64,000 nt of DNA from Pseudomonas sp. ICMP 561 (GTDB lineage Bacteria > Pseudomonadota > Gammaproteobacteria > Pseudomonadales > Pseudomonadaceae): positions 1 through 64,000 of the forward strand of contig NZ_LKBT01000005.1 of assembly GCF_002699985.1 (NCBI RefSeq), read 5' to 3'. Made by a program: the position numbers and the translations under genes. Below, piece after piece: positions 28,142 to 39,963 of this stretch; position 1 is the first letter of the stretch; every line of letters begins with the position of its first letter. Below the pieces are notes generated by a model that saw only the letters and a program-made list of their open reading frames with translations, was not told where the DNA came from and searched no databases.

Positions 28142-31100
28142 ATGAAAGCAGGTCTGTACCATCCAGATGAATTCAAGGATAACTGTGGTTTCGGCCTGAT
28201 TGCCCACATGCAGGGCGAACCCAGTCATCACCTGTTGCAGACGGCTATCCAAGCCCTGACCTGCATGACCCACCGTGGTGGGATCAACGCCGACGGCAAG
28301 ACCGGTGACGGTTGCGGGCTGTTGATTCAAAAACCGGACGCGTTCCTGCGCGCCATTGCCAAAGAACACTTTGATAATGAGCTGCCGCGTCAATATGCCG
28401 TGGGCATGGTGTTCCTCAATCAGGACGACGCTAGAGCTGACGCCGCCCGCGAGAACATGAATCGCGAAATCCTTGCTGCTGGCCTGACCCTTGTTGGCTG
28501 GCGCCAGGTACCCATCGACACCAGCGTGCTGGGTCGTCTGGCGCTGGAGCGTCTGCCGAAAATCGAGCAGGTGTTCATCGGTGGTGAAGGCCTGAGCGAT
28601 CAGGAATTCGCGATCAAGCTGTTCAGCGCACGCCGCCGTTCTTCGGTCGCCAACGCTGAAGACACCGATCACTACATCTGCAGCTTTTCTCACAAGACCA
28701 TCATCTATAAAGGTCTGATGATGCCGCGCGATCTGACGGCATTTTTCCCGGACCTGAGCGACGAGCGCCTGCAAACCGCGATCTGCGTGTTCCACCAGCG
28801 CTTCTCGACCAACACCCTGCCGAAATGGCCGTTGGCGCAGCCGTTCCGCTTCCTCGCCCACAACGGCGAGATCAACACCATTACCGGTAACCGCAACTGG
28901 GCGCAGGCCCGTCGCACCAAGTTCGCCAACGAACTGATTCCGGACCTGGACGAGCTGGGCCCGCTGGTCAACCGCGTGGGTTCCGACTCTTCGAGCATGG
29001 ACAACATGCTGGAGCTGATGGTCACGGGCGGCATCGACCTGTTCCGTGGCGTGCGCATGATCATTCCGCCTGCGTGGCAGAACGTTGAAACCATGGACCC
29101 CGATCTGCGGGCGTTCTATGAGTACAACTCCATGCACATGGAGCCTTGGGATGGTCCTGCTGGCGTGGTAATGACCGAAGGTCGCCACGCGGTTTGCCTG
29201 CTTGACCGTAACGGTCTGCGTCCGGCGCGCTGGGTCACCACCAAGAATGGCTACATCACCCTCGCGTCGGAAATCGGCGTGTGGGACTACAAGCCGGAAG
29301 ACGTCATCGCCAAGGGCCGTGTCGGGCCGGGTCAGATCTTTGCCGTGGACACTGAAACCGGCCAGATCCTCGACACCGATGCCATCGACAACCGCTTGAA
29401 GTCGCGTCATCCGTACAAGCAGTGGCTGCGCAAGAACGCCCTGCGTATCCAGGCGACCATCGAAGACAACGACCATGGTTCGGCTTTCTACAATGCCGAC
29501 CAGCTCAAGCAATACATGAAGATGTATCAGGTCACCTTCGAAGAGCGTGATCAGGTATTGCGCCCGCTCGGTGAGCAGGGCCAGGAAGCGGTCGGCTCCA
29601 TGGGCGACGACACGCCGATGGCTATTCTGTCGCAGCGTGTGCGTTCGCCTTACGATTACTTCCGTCAGCAGTTCGCGCAGGTCACCAACCCGCCGATCGA
29701 CCCGCTGCGTGAAGCCATCGTCATGTCGCTGGAAATCTGCCTCGGTGCCGAGCGCAACATTTTCCAGGAGTCGCCTGAGCATGCTTCCCGCGTGATCCTC
29801 AGCTCGCCGGTCATTTCCCCGGCCAAATGGCGCTCGCTGATGACTCTTGAGCGTCCGGGCTTTGAGCGGCAGATCATCGACCTGAACTACGACGAGAGCA
29901 TCGGCCTTGAAGCGGCTGTGCGTAACATCGCTGATCAGGCTGAAGAAGCCGTGCGTGCCGGTCGTACCCAGATCGTCCTGACTGACCGCCATATCGCCCC
30001 AGGCAAATTGCCCGCTCACGCATCCCTGGCTGTAGGCGCTGTGCACCACCGCCTGACCGAAAAAGGCCTGCGTTGCGACAGCAACATTTTGGTTGAAACC
30101 GCGACAGCTCGCGATCCGCACCACTTCGCGGTGTTGATCGGCTTTGGTGCTTCGGCTGTTTATCCGTTCCTGGCCTACGAAGTGCTGGGCGACCTGATCC
30201 GCACCGGTGAAGTTTTGGGAGACCTCTATGAGGTGTTCAAGAACTACCGTAAAGGCATCACTAAAGGTTTGCTCAAGATCCTGTCGAAGATGGGCATCTC
30301 TACCATCGCTTCGTACCGTGGTGCGCAGTTGTTCGAAGCCATCGGCCTGTCCGAAGCGGTCTGCGAACTGAGCTTCCGTGGCGTACCAAGCCGCATCAAG
30401 GGTGCGCGCTTCGTCGATATCGAAGCCGAGCAGAAGCTGCTCTCCAACGAAGCCTGGAGCCCACGCAAGCCGATCCAGCAAGGTGGCCTGCTCAAGTTCG
30501 TGTTCGGTGGCGAATACCACGCCTACAACCCGGACGTGGTCAGCATGCTGCAAGCCGCTGTACAGCAGGGCGACTACAGCAAGTTCAAGGAATACACCTC
30601 GCTGGTGGACAAGCGTCCGGTATCGATGATTCGCGACCTGTTCCAGGTCAAGACCCTCGACACTCCGATGTCCATCGACGAAGTCGAGCCGCTGGCGGAA
30701 ATCCTCAAGCGCTTTGACTCGGCCGGGATCTCTCTGGGCGCATTGTCGCCGGAAGCTCACGAAGCGCTGGCCGAGGCCATGAACCGTCTGGGCGCACGCT
30801 CCAACTCCGGTGAGGGCGGCGAAGATCCTGCGCGCTACGGCACCATCCGCAGCTCGAAAATCAAACAGATCGCTACTGGCCGTTTCGGCGTAACCCCTGA
30901 GTATCTGGTCAACGCCGACGTGTTGCAGATCAAGGTTGCCCAAGGCGCCAAGCCGGGCGAGGGCGGGCAACTGCCGGGCGGTAAAGTGAACGGTCTGATC
31001 GCCAAACTGCGCTATGCAGTGCCGGGCGTGACCCTTATTTCGCCGCCGCCGCACCACGACATCTATTCCATCGAAGACTTGTCGCAGCTGATTTTCGACC

Positions 31101-32590
31101 TCAAGCAGGTCAATCCGGCGGCGCTGGTTTCGGTGAAACTGGTTGCCGAGGCGGGCGTCGGTACGATTGCTGCCGGTGTGGCCAAGGCTTACGCCGACCT
31201 GATCACTATTTCCGGCTATGACGGCGGCACCGGTGCATCGCCGCTGTCGTCGATCAAATACGCAGGCGCTCCGTGGGAACTCGGCCTGGCCGAAACTCAC
31301 CAGACCCTGCGCGGCAACGATTTGCGCGGCAAGGTTCGGGTACAGACCGACGGTGGTCTGAAAACCGGTCTGGACGTCATCAAGGCTGCAATTCTCGGTG
31401 CCGAAAGCTTCGGTTTCGGTACGGCGCCAATGATCGCGCTGGGCTGCAAATACCTGCGTATCTGCCACCTGAACAACTGCGCCACCGGCGTTGCCACTCA
31501 GAACGAGAAGCTGCGCAAAGACCACTACATCGGCACCGTCGACATGGTGATCAACTTCTTCACCTACGTGGCTGAAGAGACCCGTGAGTGGCTGGCCAAG
31601 CTGGGCGTCCGCTCGCTGGAAGAGCTGATCGGCCGTACCGATTTACTCGACATCCTGCCGGGCGAAACCGCCAAGCAACAGCACCTGGACCTGACGCCGC
31701 TGCTGGGTAGCGACCACATCCCGGCTGACAAGCCTCAGTTCAGCCTGGTAGATCGTAACCCGCCGTTCGACAAAGGCCTGCTGGCCGAGCGCATGGTTGA
31801 AATGGCCAAGCCGGCCATCGAAAGCCTGAGCGGTGGTGAATATGAACTGGACATCTGCAACTGCGACCGCTCCATCGGCGCGCGGATTTCCGGCGAAATC
31901 GCCAAGCTGCACGGCAACCAGGGCATGAACAAGGCGCCGATTACCTTCCGCTTCAAAGGGACGGCTGGTCAAAGCTTCGGCGTGTGGAACGCCGGTGGTT
32001 TGAACATGTATCTGGAAGGCGACGCCAACGACTACGTCGGTAAAGGCATGACCGCTGGCAAGCTGGTCATCGTTCCGCCAAAAGGCAGCCCGTTCAAAAC
32101 CCAGGAAAGCGCCATTATCGGCAACACCTGTCTGTACGGCGCAACCGGCGGCAAGCTGTTTGCAGCGGGTACTGCAGGTGAGCGTTTCGCGGTGCGTAAC
32201 TCCGGTGCTCACACTATCGTGGAAGGTACGGGCGATCACTGCTGCGAATACATGACTGGCGGTTTTGTCTGCGTACTGGGCAAGACCGGCTACAACTTCG
32301 GTTCAGGTATGACCGGTGGTTTCGCCTACGTGCTCGACCTGGACAACAGCTTCGTTGACCGGGTTAACCACGAGCTGGTTGAGATTCAACGCATCAGCGG
32401 CGAGTCGATGGAAGCTTATCGTAGCCATCTGGAGCGTGTACTGGCCGAGTATGTCGAGGAAACCGACAGCGAGTGGGGCCGTAACGTCTGGGAAAACCTG
32501 GACGATTACCTGCGCCGCTTCTGGATGGTCAAGCCGAAGGCTGCTTCGTTGAAGTCGTTGCTCTCCAGCACCCGCGCGAATCCGCAATAA
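28142..32590 (+). CDS. gltB: Glutamate synthase, large (alpha) subunit
   Basis: 1482 residues. With GltD it makes two glutamates from glutamine and 2-oxoglutarate using NADPH. The Ntn amidotransferase domain has its catalytic Cys at residue 15 ([14 protein letters not shown]), implying a 14-residue propeptide. A central domain and the FMN-binding synthase domain ([18 protein letters not shown]) follow, then the iron-sulfur cysteines in [17 protein letters not shown] and a C-terminal beta-helix of GXXG repeats (about 1200-1400). The ATG at 28142 is preferred to a GTG 6 nt upstream because it gives the family start MKAGLY. Confidence 0.98.
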   Translation: MKAGLYHPDEFKDNCGFGLIAHMQGEPSHHLLQTAIQALTCMTHRGGINADGKTGDGCGLLIQKPDAFLRAIAKEHFDNELPRQYAVGMVFLNQDDARADAARENMNREILAAGLTLVGWRQVPIDTSVLGRLALERLPKIEQVFIGGEGLSDQEFAIKLFSARRRSSVANAEDTDHYICSFSHKTIIYKGLMMPRDLTAFFPDLSDERLQTAICVFHQRFSTNTLPKWPLAQPFRFLAHNGEINTITGNRNWAQARRTKFANELIPDLDELGPLVNRVGSDSSSMDNMLELMVTGGIDLFRGVRMIIPPAWQNVETMDPDLRAFYEYNSMHMEPWDGPAGVVMTEGRHAVCLLDRNGLRPARWVTTKNGYITLASEIGVWDYKPEDVIAKGRVGPGQIFAVDTETGQILDTDAIDNRLKSRHPYKQWLRKNALRIQATIEDNDHGSAFYNADQLKQYMKMYQVTFEERDQVLRPLGEQGQEAVGSMGDDTPMAILSQRVRSPYDYFRQQFAQVTNPPIDPLREAIVMSLEICLGAERNIFQESPEHASRVILSSPVISPAKWRSLMTLERPGFERQIIDLNYDESIGLEAAVRNIADQAEEAVRAGRTQIVLTDRHIAPGKLPAHASLAVGAVHHRLTEKGLRCDSNILVETATARDPHHFAVLIGFGASAVYPFLAYEVLGDLIRTGEVLGDLYEVFKNYRKGITKGLLKILSKMGISTIASYRGAQLFEAIGLSEAVCELSFRGVPSRIKGARFVDIEAEQKLLSNEAWSPRKPIQQGGLLKFVFGGEYHAYNPDVVSMLQAAVQQGDYSKFKEYTSLVDKRPVSMIRDLFQVKTLDTPMSIDEVEPLAEILKRFDSAGISLGALSPEAHEALAEAMNRLGARSNSGEGGEDPARYGTIRSSKIKQIATGRFGVTPEYLVNADVLQIKVAQGAKPGEGGQLPGGKVNGLIAKLRYAVPGVTLISPPPHHDIYSIEDLSQLIFDLKQVNPAALVSVKLVAEAGVGTIAAGVAKAYADLITISGYDGGTGASPLSSIKYAGAPWELGLAETHQTLRGNDLRGKVRVQTDGGLKTGLDVIKAAILGAESFGFGTAPMIALGCKYLRICHLNNCATGVATQNEKLRKDHYIGTVDMVINFFTYVAEETREWLAKLGVRSLEELIGRTDLLDILPGETAKQQHLDLTPLLGSDHIPADKPQFSLVDRNPPFDKGLLAERMVEMAKPAIESLSGGEYELDICNCDRSIGARISGEIAKLHGNQGMNKAPITFRFKGTAGQSFGVWNAGGLNMYLEGDANDYVGKGMTAGKLVIVPPKGSPFKTQESAIIGNTCLYGATGGKLFAAGTAGERFAVRNSGAHTIVEGTGDHCCEYMTGGFVCVLGKTGYNFGSGMTGGFAYVLDLDNSFVDRVNHELVEIQRISGESMEAYRSHLERVLAEYVEETDSEWGRNVWENLDDYLRRFWMVKPKAASLKSLLSSTRANPQ

Positions 32591-32662
32591 CTGCAGCCAC
32601 AAGCGGCGAGCTTCAAGCCGCAAGTTAACAGCAGTGCGCGAGTTGCCTGCGAATATGATTCT

Positions 32663-32693
32663 GGCAGCTTCAGGTTTGTCGCCTGAAGCTGCC
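32663..32693. promoter_or_regulatory. 12-bp perfect hairpin between gltB and gltD
   Basis: GGCAGCTTCAGG-TTTGTCG-CCTGAAGCTGCC, ending 18 nt before the gltD ATG and without a following T-run. It may protect or attenuate the gltBD message; gltD has its own AGAGG site immediately downstream. Confidence 0.6.
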
Positions 32694-32699
32694 ATGTAG

Positions 32700-34130
<1,431 letters not shown>

Positions 34131-34154
34131 TGTAGCAGCGCGGCTCCCACGGAA

Positions 34155-34247
34155 CCTGTGGGAGCCGAGCTTGCTTGCGATAAGGCTGGACGCCATCTAC
34201 TTGATACCTGCGGTGCTTTCATCGCGAGCAAGCTCTACTCCCACAGG
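34155..34247. repeat. REP pair, GAGCTTGCTCGCGAT family
   Basis: CCTGTGGGAGCCGAGCTTGC and GCAAGCTCTACTCCCACAGG are imperfect complements, about 40 nt apart, 25 nt after the gltD stop. First of three REP groups in the 668-nt gap 34131-34798, which has no credible gene. Confidence 0.75.
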
Positions 34248-34296
34248 CTTGGTGATCGTCTGTAGGAGCGCTCCCGTCGTCCAGACGCCGCTGGGT

Positions 34297-34403
34297 CGTA
34301 GGACCGGCTTTAGCCGGGAGGGCAATGTCCCTGGCGACAGAAGTAGTGCGAATGGACCGACGTCCTCCCGGCTAAAGCGGAACGCCGCCCGGCCGGTCCT
34401 ACG
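34297..34403. repeat. REP pair, GGCTTTAGCC family, one arm enlarged
   Basis: Left arm canonical (CGTAGGACCGGCTTTAGCCG). The right arm carries the same 15-nt extra block as the left arm at 143-251, with one base difference, in mirrored orientation. Confidence 0.8.
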
Positions 34404-34440
34404 AGATCCCGATATTTCAGTGGCTTTTGCGTTGTTTGAT

Positions 34441-34521
34441 GAGAGTGAGCTTGCTCGCGATGAACGATAAAACAGTGTGTCTGAAGGGCTGCCGCGTACA
34501 GATCGCGGGCAAGCCTTATTC
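34441..34521. repeat. Degenerate REP pair
   Basis: GAGTGAGCTTGCTCGCGATG at the left and GATCGCGGGCAAGCCTTATTCC at the right; the arms come from two different REP families and pair only in part. Confidence 0.5.
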
Positions 34522-34798
34522 CACATAATCCTCGCCTCCGCTTCAAACCCTGCAACAAATCGGCACCGTGCCCCGGGCAGAAGTAACTGCCAACCAAGCC
34601 CCTGCGCTAACAACCCCTCCAGCTTCATCCTCCTCCTTTATCCAATCCGCGCCATCAGATGCTGGCTCGCCGACTGCTTTGCTGTTTATTTCCTCGAGGT
34701 ATTTCTGCTCGAAGAGCGGGCTAGGATCTGTGCCTGACTTAACGGGAACGCTTTCGTACAGATTCCCTTTTAATACATGTCGCTATAAGGAAATAGCC

Positions 34799-37700
34799 AT
34801 GTCTCAAGATACATCCCTACCCAACTCTGCCAGGTCTACAGATACCGACGGCGCGAGGACATTCAAGCCGAGCATCAGCTCAATTCGTGAACACATTGCA
34901 CGCCAGCGTGCTGATCGGATTCTTGATCAGTTCGCCGAGCGATTTACGGAAGATAACTATTTCCCCGAAGGCGGCGACGGTTTGCTGTTCGCCATGCTGA
35001 CCTGGCTGCCTCAGTGGCCTGCGGACACGGGCATTGTGATTCAGGATGACGAGGGTGACTTGGTCGCCAGTTATCTCCAGGGCAACAATTGGGAAGCAGT
35101 GGAGCACACGATTACCTTTGTTCAACGTCATGACGGTACCTGGTCCACGCCGGGCGCCACCCAGACCTATTCCACCGAGTCGCTGTTCCAGGTTTTGTTC
35201 AGCCAGCTTTCAAAGTCTCAGATTGGTCGTTACGCGGGTGATCTTAGTGTCGAGAGCCGGATCGCGATGTTACGTGAGCAAATCTCAAGGTCTGCACGAT
35301 CAGAGCGTGCACTTCTATTTGAGGCATTGATGGCGGATTCCCATATCTCGAAGTCTGAATCACCAGACGCTGAGTTGAATCCCTACTTGCCTTTTTGGGC
35401 GCCATCGCCAGAAGAATGGCCGCTATCCTTATCGACCCTGCACGTGCTCAATCCTCACTTGCCGGTCGAACGCCTGATGGCTCTGCTGGATGCGGTGCCG
35501 CTGACTCAGACCGAGGAAAAAGCACTGGTGCGCGACCAGATAATGCCTGATGCCTTTGACGAGGCGCTGGAAAGGTCACGTTTGGAATGGAGCAACTACC
35601 GCGCAATTGATGGGCTGCTGCATACACGGGTCTACGGCGAGAAGAGCGATACGATGGCCCGTTTCTACGCAGGGCGCTTGTTGACCGCCCGTCTGGGGCG
35701 GGGCCTGTTGGTGACTCACTACTCGGAACACAAATATCGACCTCCAGGCCAAGGCGACCCGGTGGTCTTGGTGTACGGCGAAAAAGGTCTTTATGGGAGG
35801 GGCGACGAGGATGTTGTAAGGGTCAGACCCGCCGGGACAGACACCGATAGTTTTTATCTGGCAATCATTTCTCAGTTACAGGCTCACGAGCGCACCTCTC
35901 TGGGACTGGCGTCTGATGTCGACGTCAGCGGTTTGCGCAGTGCCGTAGCCAGGCTAGCCATTGATGACAATGGCGGCTGGTTTGCCGTTGGTGTGAAAGG
36001 GGATTTTCTGCCTGACTGGCTTAAGCGCGCTTCACCCGCTGACAAGCTCGCCTGGAGGGATGCCATGCTGGCGCTACTCGAAGCCCGGGCGTCCGGCTCA
36101 TCAGAGGTCAAGGGGTATGGCGAACCCAGGCAGATACGTGATTATGCCCGTGAGAAGCTGAGTGAGCGGCTACGCATCGATCATGGGCTGATGCTTGAGC
36201 CCGATGAGGTGATCGTGGTGACACGACACACCCAGATAGTTGGAATCGTTGTAACGCCCGGGTTGAATATTGGGGGCGGTGAGGCTGTGCATACGACTCA
36301 AGAGCATAGCCTGACGGATTTGAGCCTGAGTAATATCGCGTTCACGAATGTTAACTTTCAGACGACAGCCACTGTTCAGAATGCCGAAGGGGAGCCCATC
36401 GGTGTCCTGACAGCTTCATACATTTATGACCTGATTCGTGATCTCGATGTGGGCGCAGCTTATACAGCCTTATTGAAAGTGCGTTTGCTGACCTCTGCCG
36501 AAGGGATATGGCGTAAAGAGCGCTTCGCGCATGTGATGCAGGCGCAGATGCGCGTGGACGCCTTTGAAGCGAAGATCGCGGGGGATTTTCTCACTGCCGG
36601 TCAGTCATCGGTAGATCAGGCGGACCTGGGTTACCAGTGGGTAAAGGCAATTCTGGATAATCCGGTTGATGGTGAAAAGCGCGCGCGGGTGGAAGGCCAT
36701 CAGATTCAGGTTGAAAAAATTACGCTCAGCGGCGTGCCACTGGACGGGCTGTTGATTATCAGGCCTTCATTTACCTTCGATAGCTCGCCGCTGGTGGTCT
36801 ACACGCCTTGGGCACCAGATGGTATGTGCTTTCGTAAACTCAACAACTTCGCAGAGTTGCGCGCACTGCTGCATCGTCCTGATTACCGGGATTATCTGAT
36901 GAGTCTGATTGCGCTCCAGTCTCGCGCCCAGATCGAAAGTTTGCTTGGCAGTGGCTGGCGCTTCATCGACATTGAGACTGAGGTCTACAGCCGTAATTTC
37001 TTTGAAGGAGCGTATGAAGAGAAAGTTGCGAGGGTTCTTGAGAGCGTCGATGTACAAACCACGACTACCACGGAAAAGAACTGGCAGAGCGCCTGGGATG
37101 TCATCAGCATTGCTGCTGAAGTAGCACTGAATTTTCTACCCGTTAAAATTGTACTGCCTATTGCTGCACTGCGCAGTCTGTATGTTATATCTCAAGGCAT
37201 ACATAAGGCCGTCACCGGAAAGAGCGGGGATGCAGCAGGCTATTTTATCGAAGCTGCAGTTTTACTCATTGATATGCTTTTGCTTTCGGCAGCGTCAAAG
37301 GTAAAACCCGGGAAGATCAAACCTTTTATAGATAGGCAAACGGGTGTCCTCAACTTCGATGCCAGGCCCGCTCTGCCGCAGATGCCGGAAAGGTTGACGT
37401 TGCGCACCGATGGTTTTTTCAACGGCATCCATGAACAAGTCAGTGGTGGCGTAAGCAGTTTTTATCTGGTGCGCAGCGGGAAAGCATATCCCGTCGTAGC
37501 TGATCATAAAAACAAGGTGTGGAGGATGGTCGATCTTCGTAATCCGGATGCTCCCGGCAAAACGCCGATGTTCCCTGATGAGCAAAATGTGTGGCGCTAC
37601 CATCCACCAGGCGGAGCGGGCGGTGAGGTTACCTTCCGGCTGGATTTACCCACTAATGAGGTCCTTGCAACAATGAAGGTTCTCAAAAAAAAGGACGCGC

Positions 37701-37951
37701 ACATTCGGGAAGCGGTTTTGGCATGCATCGAAAAGATCAAGGCAGATTTCGCGACGAACAATCAGTGTCACGGATTTGAAACGGTAGGAAAAAACGCCGC
37801 AAAGGAACTGCTATTCACGTTCAGACTGACCGGAATACCTGGTAGTAAAGGGGCTGGGGCATGGCGTTTGAAAGTCAGGCATCCTGCCGATAACAGGGGG
37901 GTACTGGTGCTTGAAGAAATCATGGAAACGCATAAATTCAAATTTGGTTAG
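34799..37951 (+). CDS. DUF6543 / dermonecrotic-toxin-like large protein
   Basis: A 1050-residue protein that resembles the Pseudomonas family annotated as DUF6543 or 'dermonecrotic toxin domain-containing'; typical stretches are ARFYAGRLLTARLGRGLLVT, ILDNPVDGEKRARVEGHQI and LHRPDYRDYLMSLIALQSRA. No signal peptide is seen. Two hydrophobic stretches at about residues 762-800 and 815-838 could insert into a membrane. The last 100 residues (from about 950), ending VLVLEEIMETHKFKFG, form a separate helix-then-strand module. The ATG at 34799 has AAGGA 8 nt upstream; the in-frame extension to 34568 is unsupported. Function inferred only from family naming. It is a lone gene with richer AT than its neighbours, inserted between gltD and hemE, suggesting transfer. 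Confidence 0.7.
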   Translation: MSQDTSLPNSARSTDTDGARTFKPSISSIREHIARQRADRILDQFAERFTEDNYFPEGGDGLLFAMLTWLPQWPADTGIVIQDDEGDLVASYLQGNNWEAVEHTITFVQRHDGTWSTPGATQTYSTESLFQVLFSQLSKSQIGRYAGDLSVESRIAMLREQISRSARSERALLFEALMADSHISKSESPDAELNPYLPFWAPSPEEWPLSLSTLHVLNPHLPVERLMALLDAVPLTQTEEKALVRDQIMPDAFDEALERSRLEWSNYRAIDGLLHTRVYGEKSDTMARFYAGRLLTARLGRGLLVTHYSEHKYRPPGQGDPVVLVYGEKGLYGRGDEDVVRVRPAGTDTDSFYLAIISQLQAHERTSLGLASDVDVSGLRSAVARLAIDDNGGWFAVGVKGDFLPDWLKRASPADKLAWRDAMLALLEARASGSSEVKGYGEPRQIRDYAREKLSERLRIDHGLMLEPDEVIVVTRHTQIVGIVVTPGLNIGGGEAVHTTQEHSLTDLSLSNIAFTNVNFQTTATVQNAEGEPIGVLTASYIYDLIRDLDVGAAYTALLKVRLLTSAEGIWRKERFAHVMQAQMRVDAFEAKIAGDFLTAGQSSVDQADLGYQWVKAILDNPVDGEKRARVEGHQIQVEKITLSGVPLDGLLIIRPSFTFDSSPLVVYTPWAPDGMCFRKLNNFAELRALLHRPDYRDYLMSLIALQSRAQIESLLGSGWRFIDIETEVYSRNFFEGAYEEKVARVLESVDVQTTTTTEKNWQSAWDVISIAAEVALNFLPVKIVLPIAALRSLYVISQGIHKAVTGKSGDAAGYFIEAAVLLIDMLLLSAASKVKPGKIKPFIDRQTGVLNFDARPALPQMPERLTLRTDGFFNGIHEQVSGGVSSFYLVRSGKAYPVVADHKNKVWRMVDLRNPDAPGKTPMFPDEQNVWRYHPPGGAGGEVTFRLDLPTNEVLATMKVLKKKDAHIREAVLACIEKIKADFATNNQCHGFETVGKNAAKELLFTFRLTGIPGSKGAGAWRLKVRHPADNRGVLVLEEIMETHKFKFG

Positions 37952-38120
37952 GCGACATAGGAGTGGCCCGCGGCAGGACGGCAGCCTTTAGATAGCTCTC
38001 CAGCGATGCGACGCAGCGACATTGGTTTGGCGGGCGGACGCCGCAACCTTCGCGCGCTTGAGCGCAGACCGTTACGCATGTCTGATATGCGTTACTGTCG
38101 CGACAAATCGACCCGATAGA

Positions 38121-38150
38121 TAAAAGGCACGGCTCTGGCCGTGCCTTTTA
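38121..38150. terminator. Symmetrical intrinsic terminator upstream of hemE
   Basis: TAAAAGGCACGGC-TCTG-GCCGTGCCTTTTA: a stem of about 13 bp flanked by A and T runs, able to stop transcription from either side. It isolates the DUF6543 gene from hemE. The rest of 37952-38196 shows no gene; the longest ATG frame there is 37 codons and unconvincing. Confidence 0.8.
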
Positions 38151-38196
38151 CGTCCACGTCTGAGAAAATGCCCGCACTTTTTTTGCGGATGCCGAC

Positions 38197-39261
38197 ATGA
38201 CTGCCTTGAAGAACGACCGTTTCCTTCGCGCCCTACTCAAGCAACCCGTGGACGTCACCCCCGTCTGGATGATGCGTCAGGCCGGCCGCTACCTGCCGGA
38301 ATACCGAGCCAGCCGCGCCAAAGCCGGGGACTTCATGAGCCTGTGCATGAACCCGGAGTTCGCCTGTGAAGTTACGCTGCAGCCGCTTGAACGTTATCCG
38401 CTGGACGCTGCAATTCTGTTCTCCGATATTCTGACCATTCCCGATGCTATGGGGCTGGGCTTGTACTTTGAGACGGGCGAAGGTCCGCGCTTCAAGAAAA
38501 CCGTTAACACGATGGCCGATATCGAAGCCTTGCCGATCCCTGATCCACAGAAAGATCTCGGTTACGTCATGGACGCTGTCAGCACCATCCGCCGCGAACT
38601 GAACGGCCGTGTGCCGCTGATCGGTTTCTCCGGCAGCCCCTGGACCCTCGCGACCTACATGGTCGAAGGCGGCTCTTCGAAGGATCACCGCAAGTCCAAA
38701 GCCATGCTTTACGAAAACCCGCAAGCCATGCACCTGCTGCTGGACAAGCTGGCTGACTCGGTTATCGCTTACCTCAACGGCCAGATTCTGGCTGGCGCAC
38801 AAGCGGTGCAGATTTTCGACAGTTGGGGCGGCAGTCTTTCCGATGCGGCGTATCAGGAGTTCTCGCTGGCTTACATGCGCAAGATCGTCAACGGCCTGAT
38901 TCGCGAGAATGACGGTCGCAAGGTTCCGGTGATCCTGTTCACCAAAGGCGGCGGTCTGTGGCTGGAAAGCATGGCTGAAACCGGCGCTGACGCACTGGGT
39001 CTGGACTGGACCACCAACATCGGCGATGCCCGTCGTCGCGTGGGTGACAAAGTCGCGCTGCAAGGCAACATGGACCCATCGGTCCTATACGCCAGCCCAC
39101 AAGCCATTCGCGCCGAAGTGGCACGCATCCTCGCCAGCTACGGCAGCGGCAACGGCCACGTCTTCAACCTGGGCCACGGCATCACGCCTGAAGTTGACCC
39201 TGCACATGCTGGTGCTTTCATTGAAGCGGTGCATGAGTTGTCGGCGCAGTATCACGGTTGA
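38197..39261 (+). CDS. hemE: Uroporphyrinogen decarboxylase
   Basis: Decarboxylates uroporphyrinogen III to coproporphyrinogen III in heme synthesis. 354 residues, full length. The signature [16 protein letters not shown] near the N-terminus and the catalytic Asp region [14 protein letters not shown] are present, as is [13 protein letters not shown] and the C-terminal [12 protein letters not shown]. Single-gene unit bounded by terminators on both sides. Confidence 0.97.
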   Translation: MTALKNDRFLRALLKQPVDVTPVWMMRQAGRYLPEYRASRAKAGDFMSLCMNPEFACEVTLQPLERYPLDAAILFSDILTIPDAMGLGLYFETGEGPRFKKTVNTMADIEALPIPDPQKDLGYVMDAVSTIRRELNGRVPLIGFSGSPWTLATYMVEGGSSKDHRKSKAMLYENPQAMHLLLDKLADSVIAYLNGQILAGAQAVQIFDSWGGSLSDAAYQEFSLAYMRKIVNGLIRENDGRKVPVILFTKGGGLWLESMAETGADALGLDWTTNIGDARRRVGDKVALQGNMDPSVLYASPQAIRAEVARILASYGSGNGHVFNLGHGITPEVDPAHAGAFIEAVHELSAQYHG

Positions 39262-39274
39262 TGCAGGCTTCATA

Positions 39275-39304
39275 AAAAACGCCCGGTTAATCCCGGGCGT
39301 TTTT
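39275..39304. terminator. Bidirectional terminator between hemE and ptuB-like gene
   Basis: AAAAACGCCCGG-TTAATC-CCGGGCGTTTTT: an 8-bp GC-rich stem flanked by A and T runs, placed 14 nt from each of the convergent stop codons. Confidence 0.9.
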
Positions 39305-39318
39305 GTTTGCGATTGTTT

Positions 39319-39963
39319 TCAACGACTGAGGCGTTGTTCGGCGTAACGGGCAATGATGTGGTCGAAAGCGTGTTGATCTGCAATGCCGGTTGATCTGATT
39401 ACGGCAATCAGACGGTTTAGGTCGTCGTCACTGACGCTCAAAAGGAACTCATCATCGAACACTCCGCCGATTGCGTTCTGGCGTCGATTGTTGAGATAGG
39501 CAATATCTAACGCCAGCATCTCAATCATCTTTGCGGCAGGTAAGTCTTCGGCGTTTGTTGGCTGTATCTCACCTGTCAGGAGATATCGAAACCGCAGCTC
39601 ACAATCTTCATCCATAGGGGAGATGTGCTGCACTTCATCAAACCAGTTGCCCTTGCGGTGCCCGCAGTGCAGCGGGTTGCCGGGCAGGGTCTCGCGCAGA
39701 CAGGAGGCGTGGAGATTTTGATAGTCCAACGCCAGGTCCTCAAATGCTTCCTGAGGCCTGAAGTGCTCGATATGACTGGTGGACGCCTCTATTTCTCTGC
39801 CGCAGTAACAGCAGAAGAAGCCTTGTTCGAGCAGCAACGCTTCATGTAACTCGCGTTTTTGCGGATTCTGCAGGGTTGGATAAGTTGGGCTCCAGTCGTC
39901 ATTCGCCGTCGCTTTCCAATCTATAAATGATGCGGGTTCAGTTCCTTTGAGCACTCGCTTCAT
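39319..39963 (-). CDS. ptuB: PtuB-like HNH endonuclease of a Septu defence system
   Basis: A 214-residue HNH protein of the TIGR02646/PtuB kind. The finger is CCYCGR (Cys51-Cys54), followed by the catalytic HIEHFRP (His64, His67), DYQNLHASC (Asn83, Cys88) and CGHRKGNW (Cys100, His102). In Septu, PtuB is the nuclease held by a PtuA ATPase scaffold and unleashed during phage infection (family knowledge). Its ATG overlaps the stop of the upstream ATPase gene by ATGA, so the two are made together. Assignment rests on motif order, size and partner. All key residues look intact. Confidence 0.85.
   Translation of the reverse strand: MKRVLKGTEPASFIDWKATANDDWSPTYPTLQNPQKRELHEALLLEQGFFCCYCGREIEASTSHIEHFRPQEAFEDLALDYQNLHASCLRETLPGNPLHCGHRKGNWFDEVQHISPMDEDCELRFRYLLTGEIQPTNAEDLPAAKMIEMLALDIAYLNNRRQNAIGGVFDDEFLLSVSDDDLNRLIAVIRSTGIADQHAFDHIIARYAEQRLSR

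Noticed and set aside
28052..31525. 1157-codon open frame antisense to gltB
   Set aside because: It mirrors the codon pattern of gltB in a GC-rich genome; no protein family features and no start signals.
34568..34798. N-terminal 77-codon extension of the DUF6543 protein
   Set aside because: Starts with low-complexity Pro/Ser text just after REP remnants; the ATG at 34799 has a good ribosome binding site and the normal family-like start.
37952..38196. Immunity gene for the toxin-like protein
   Set aside because: Only a 37-codon Arg-rich frame without a ribosome binding site is present before the hemE terminator.
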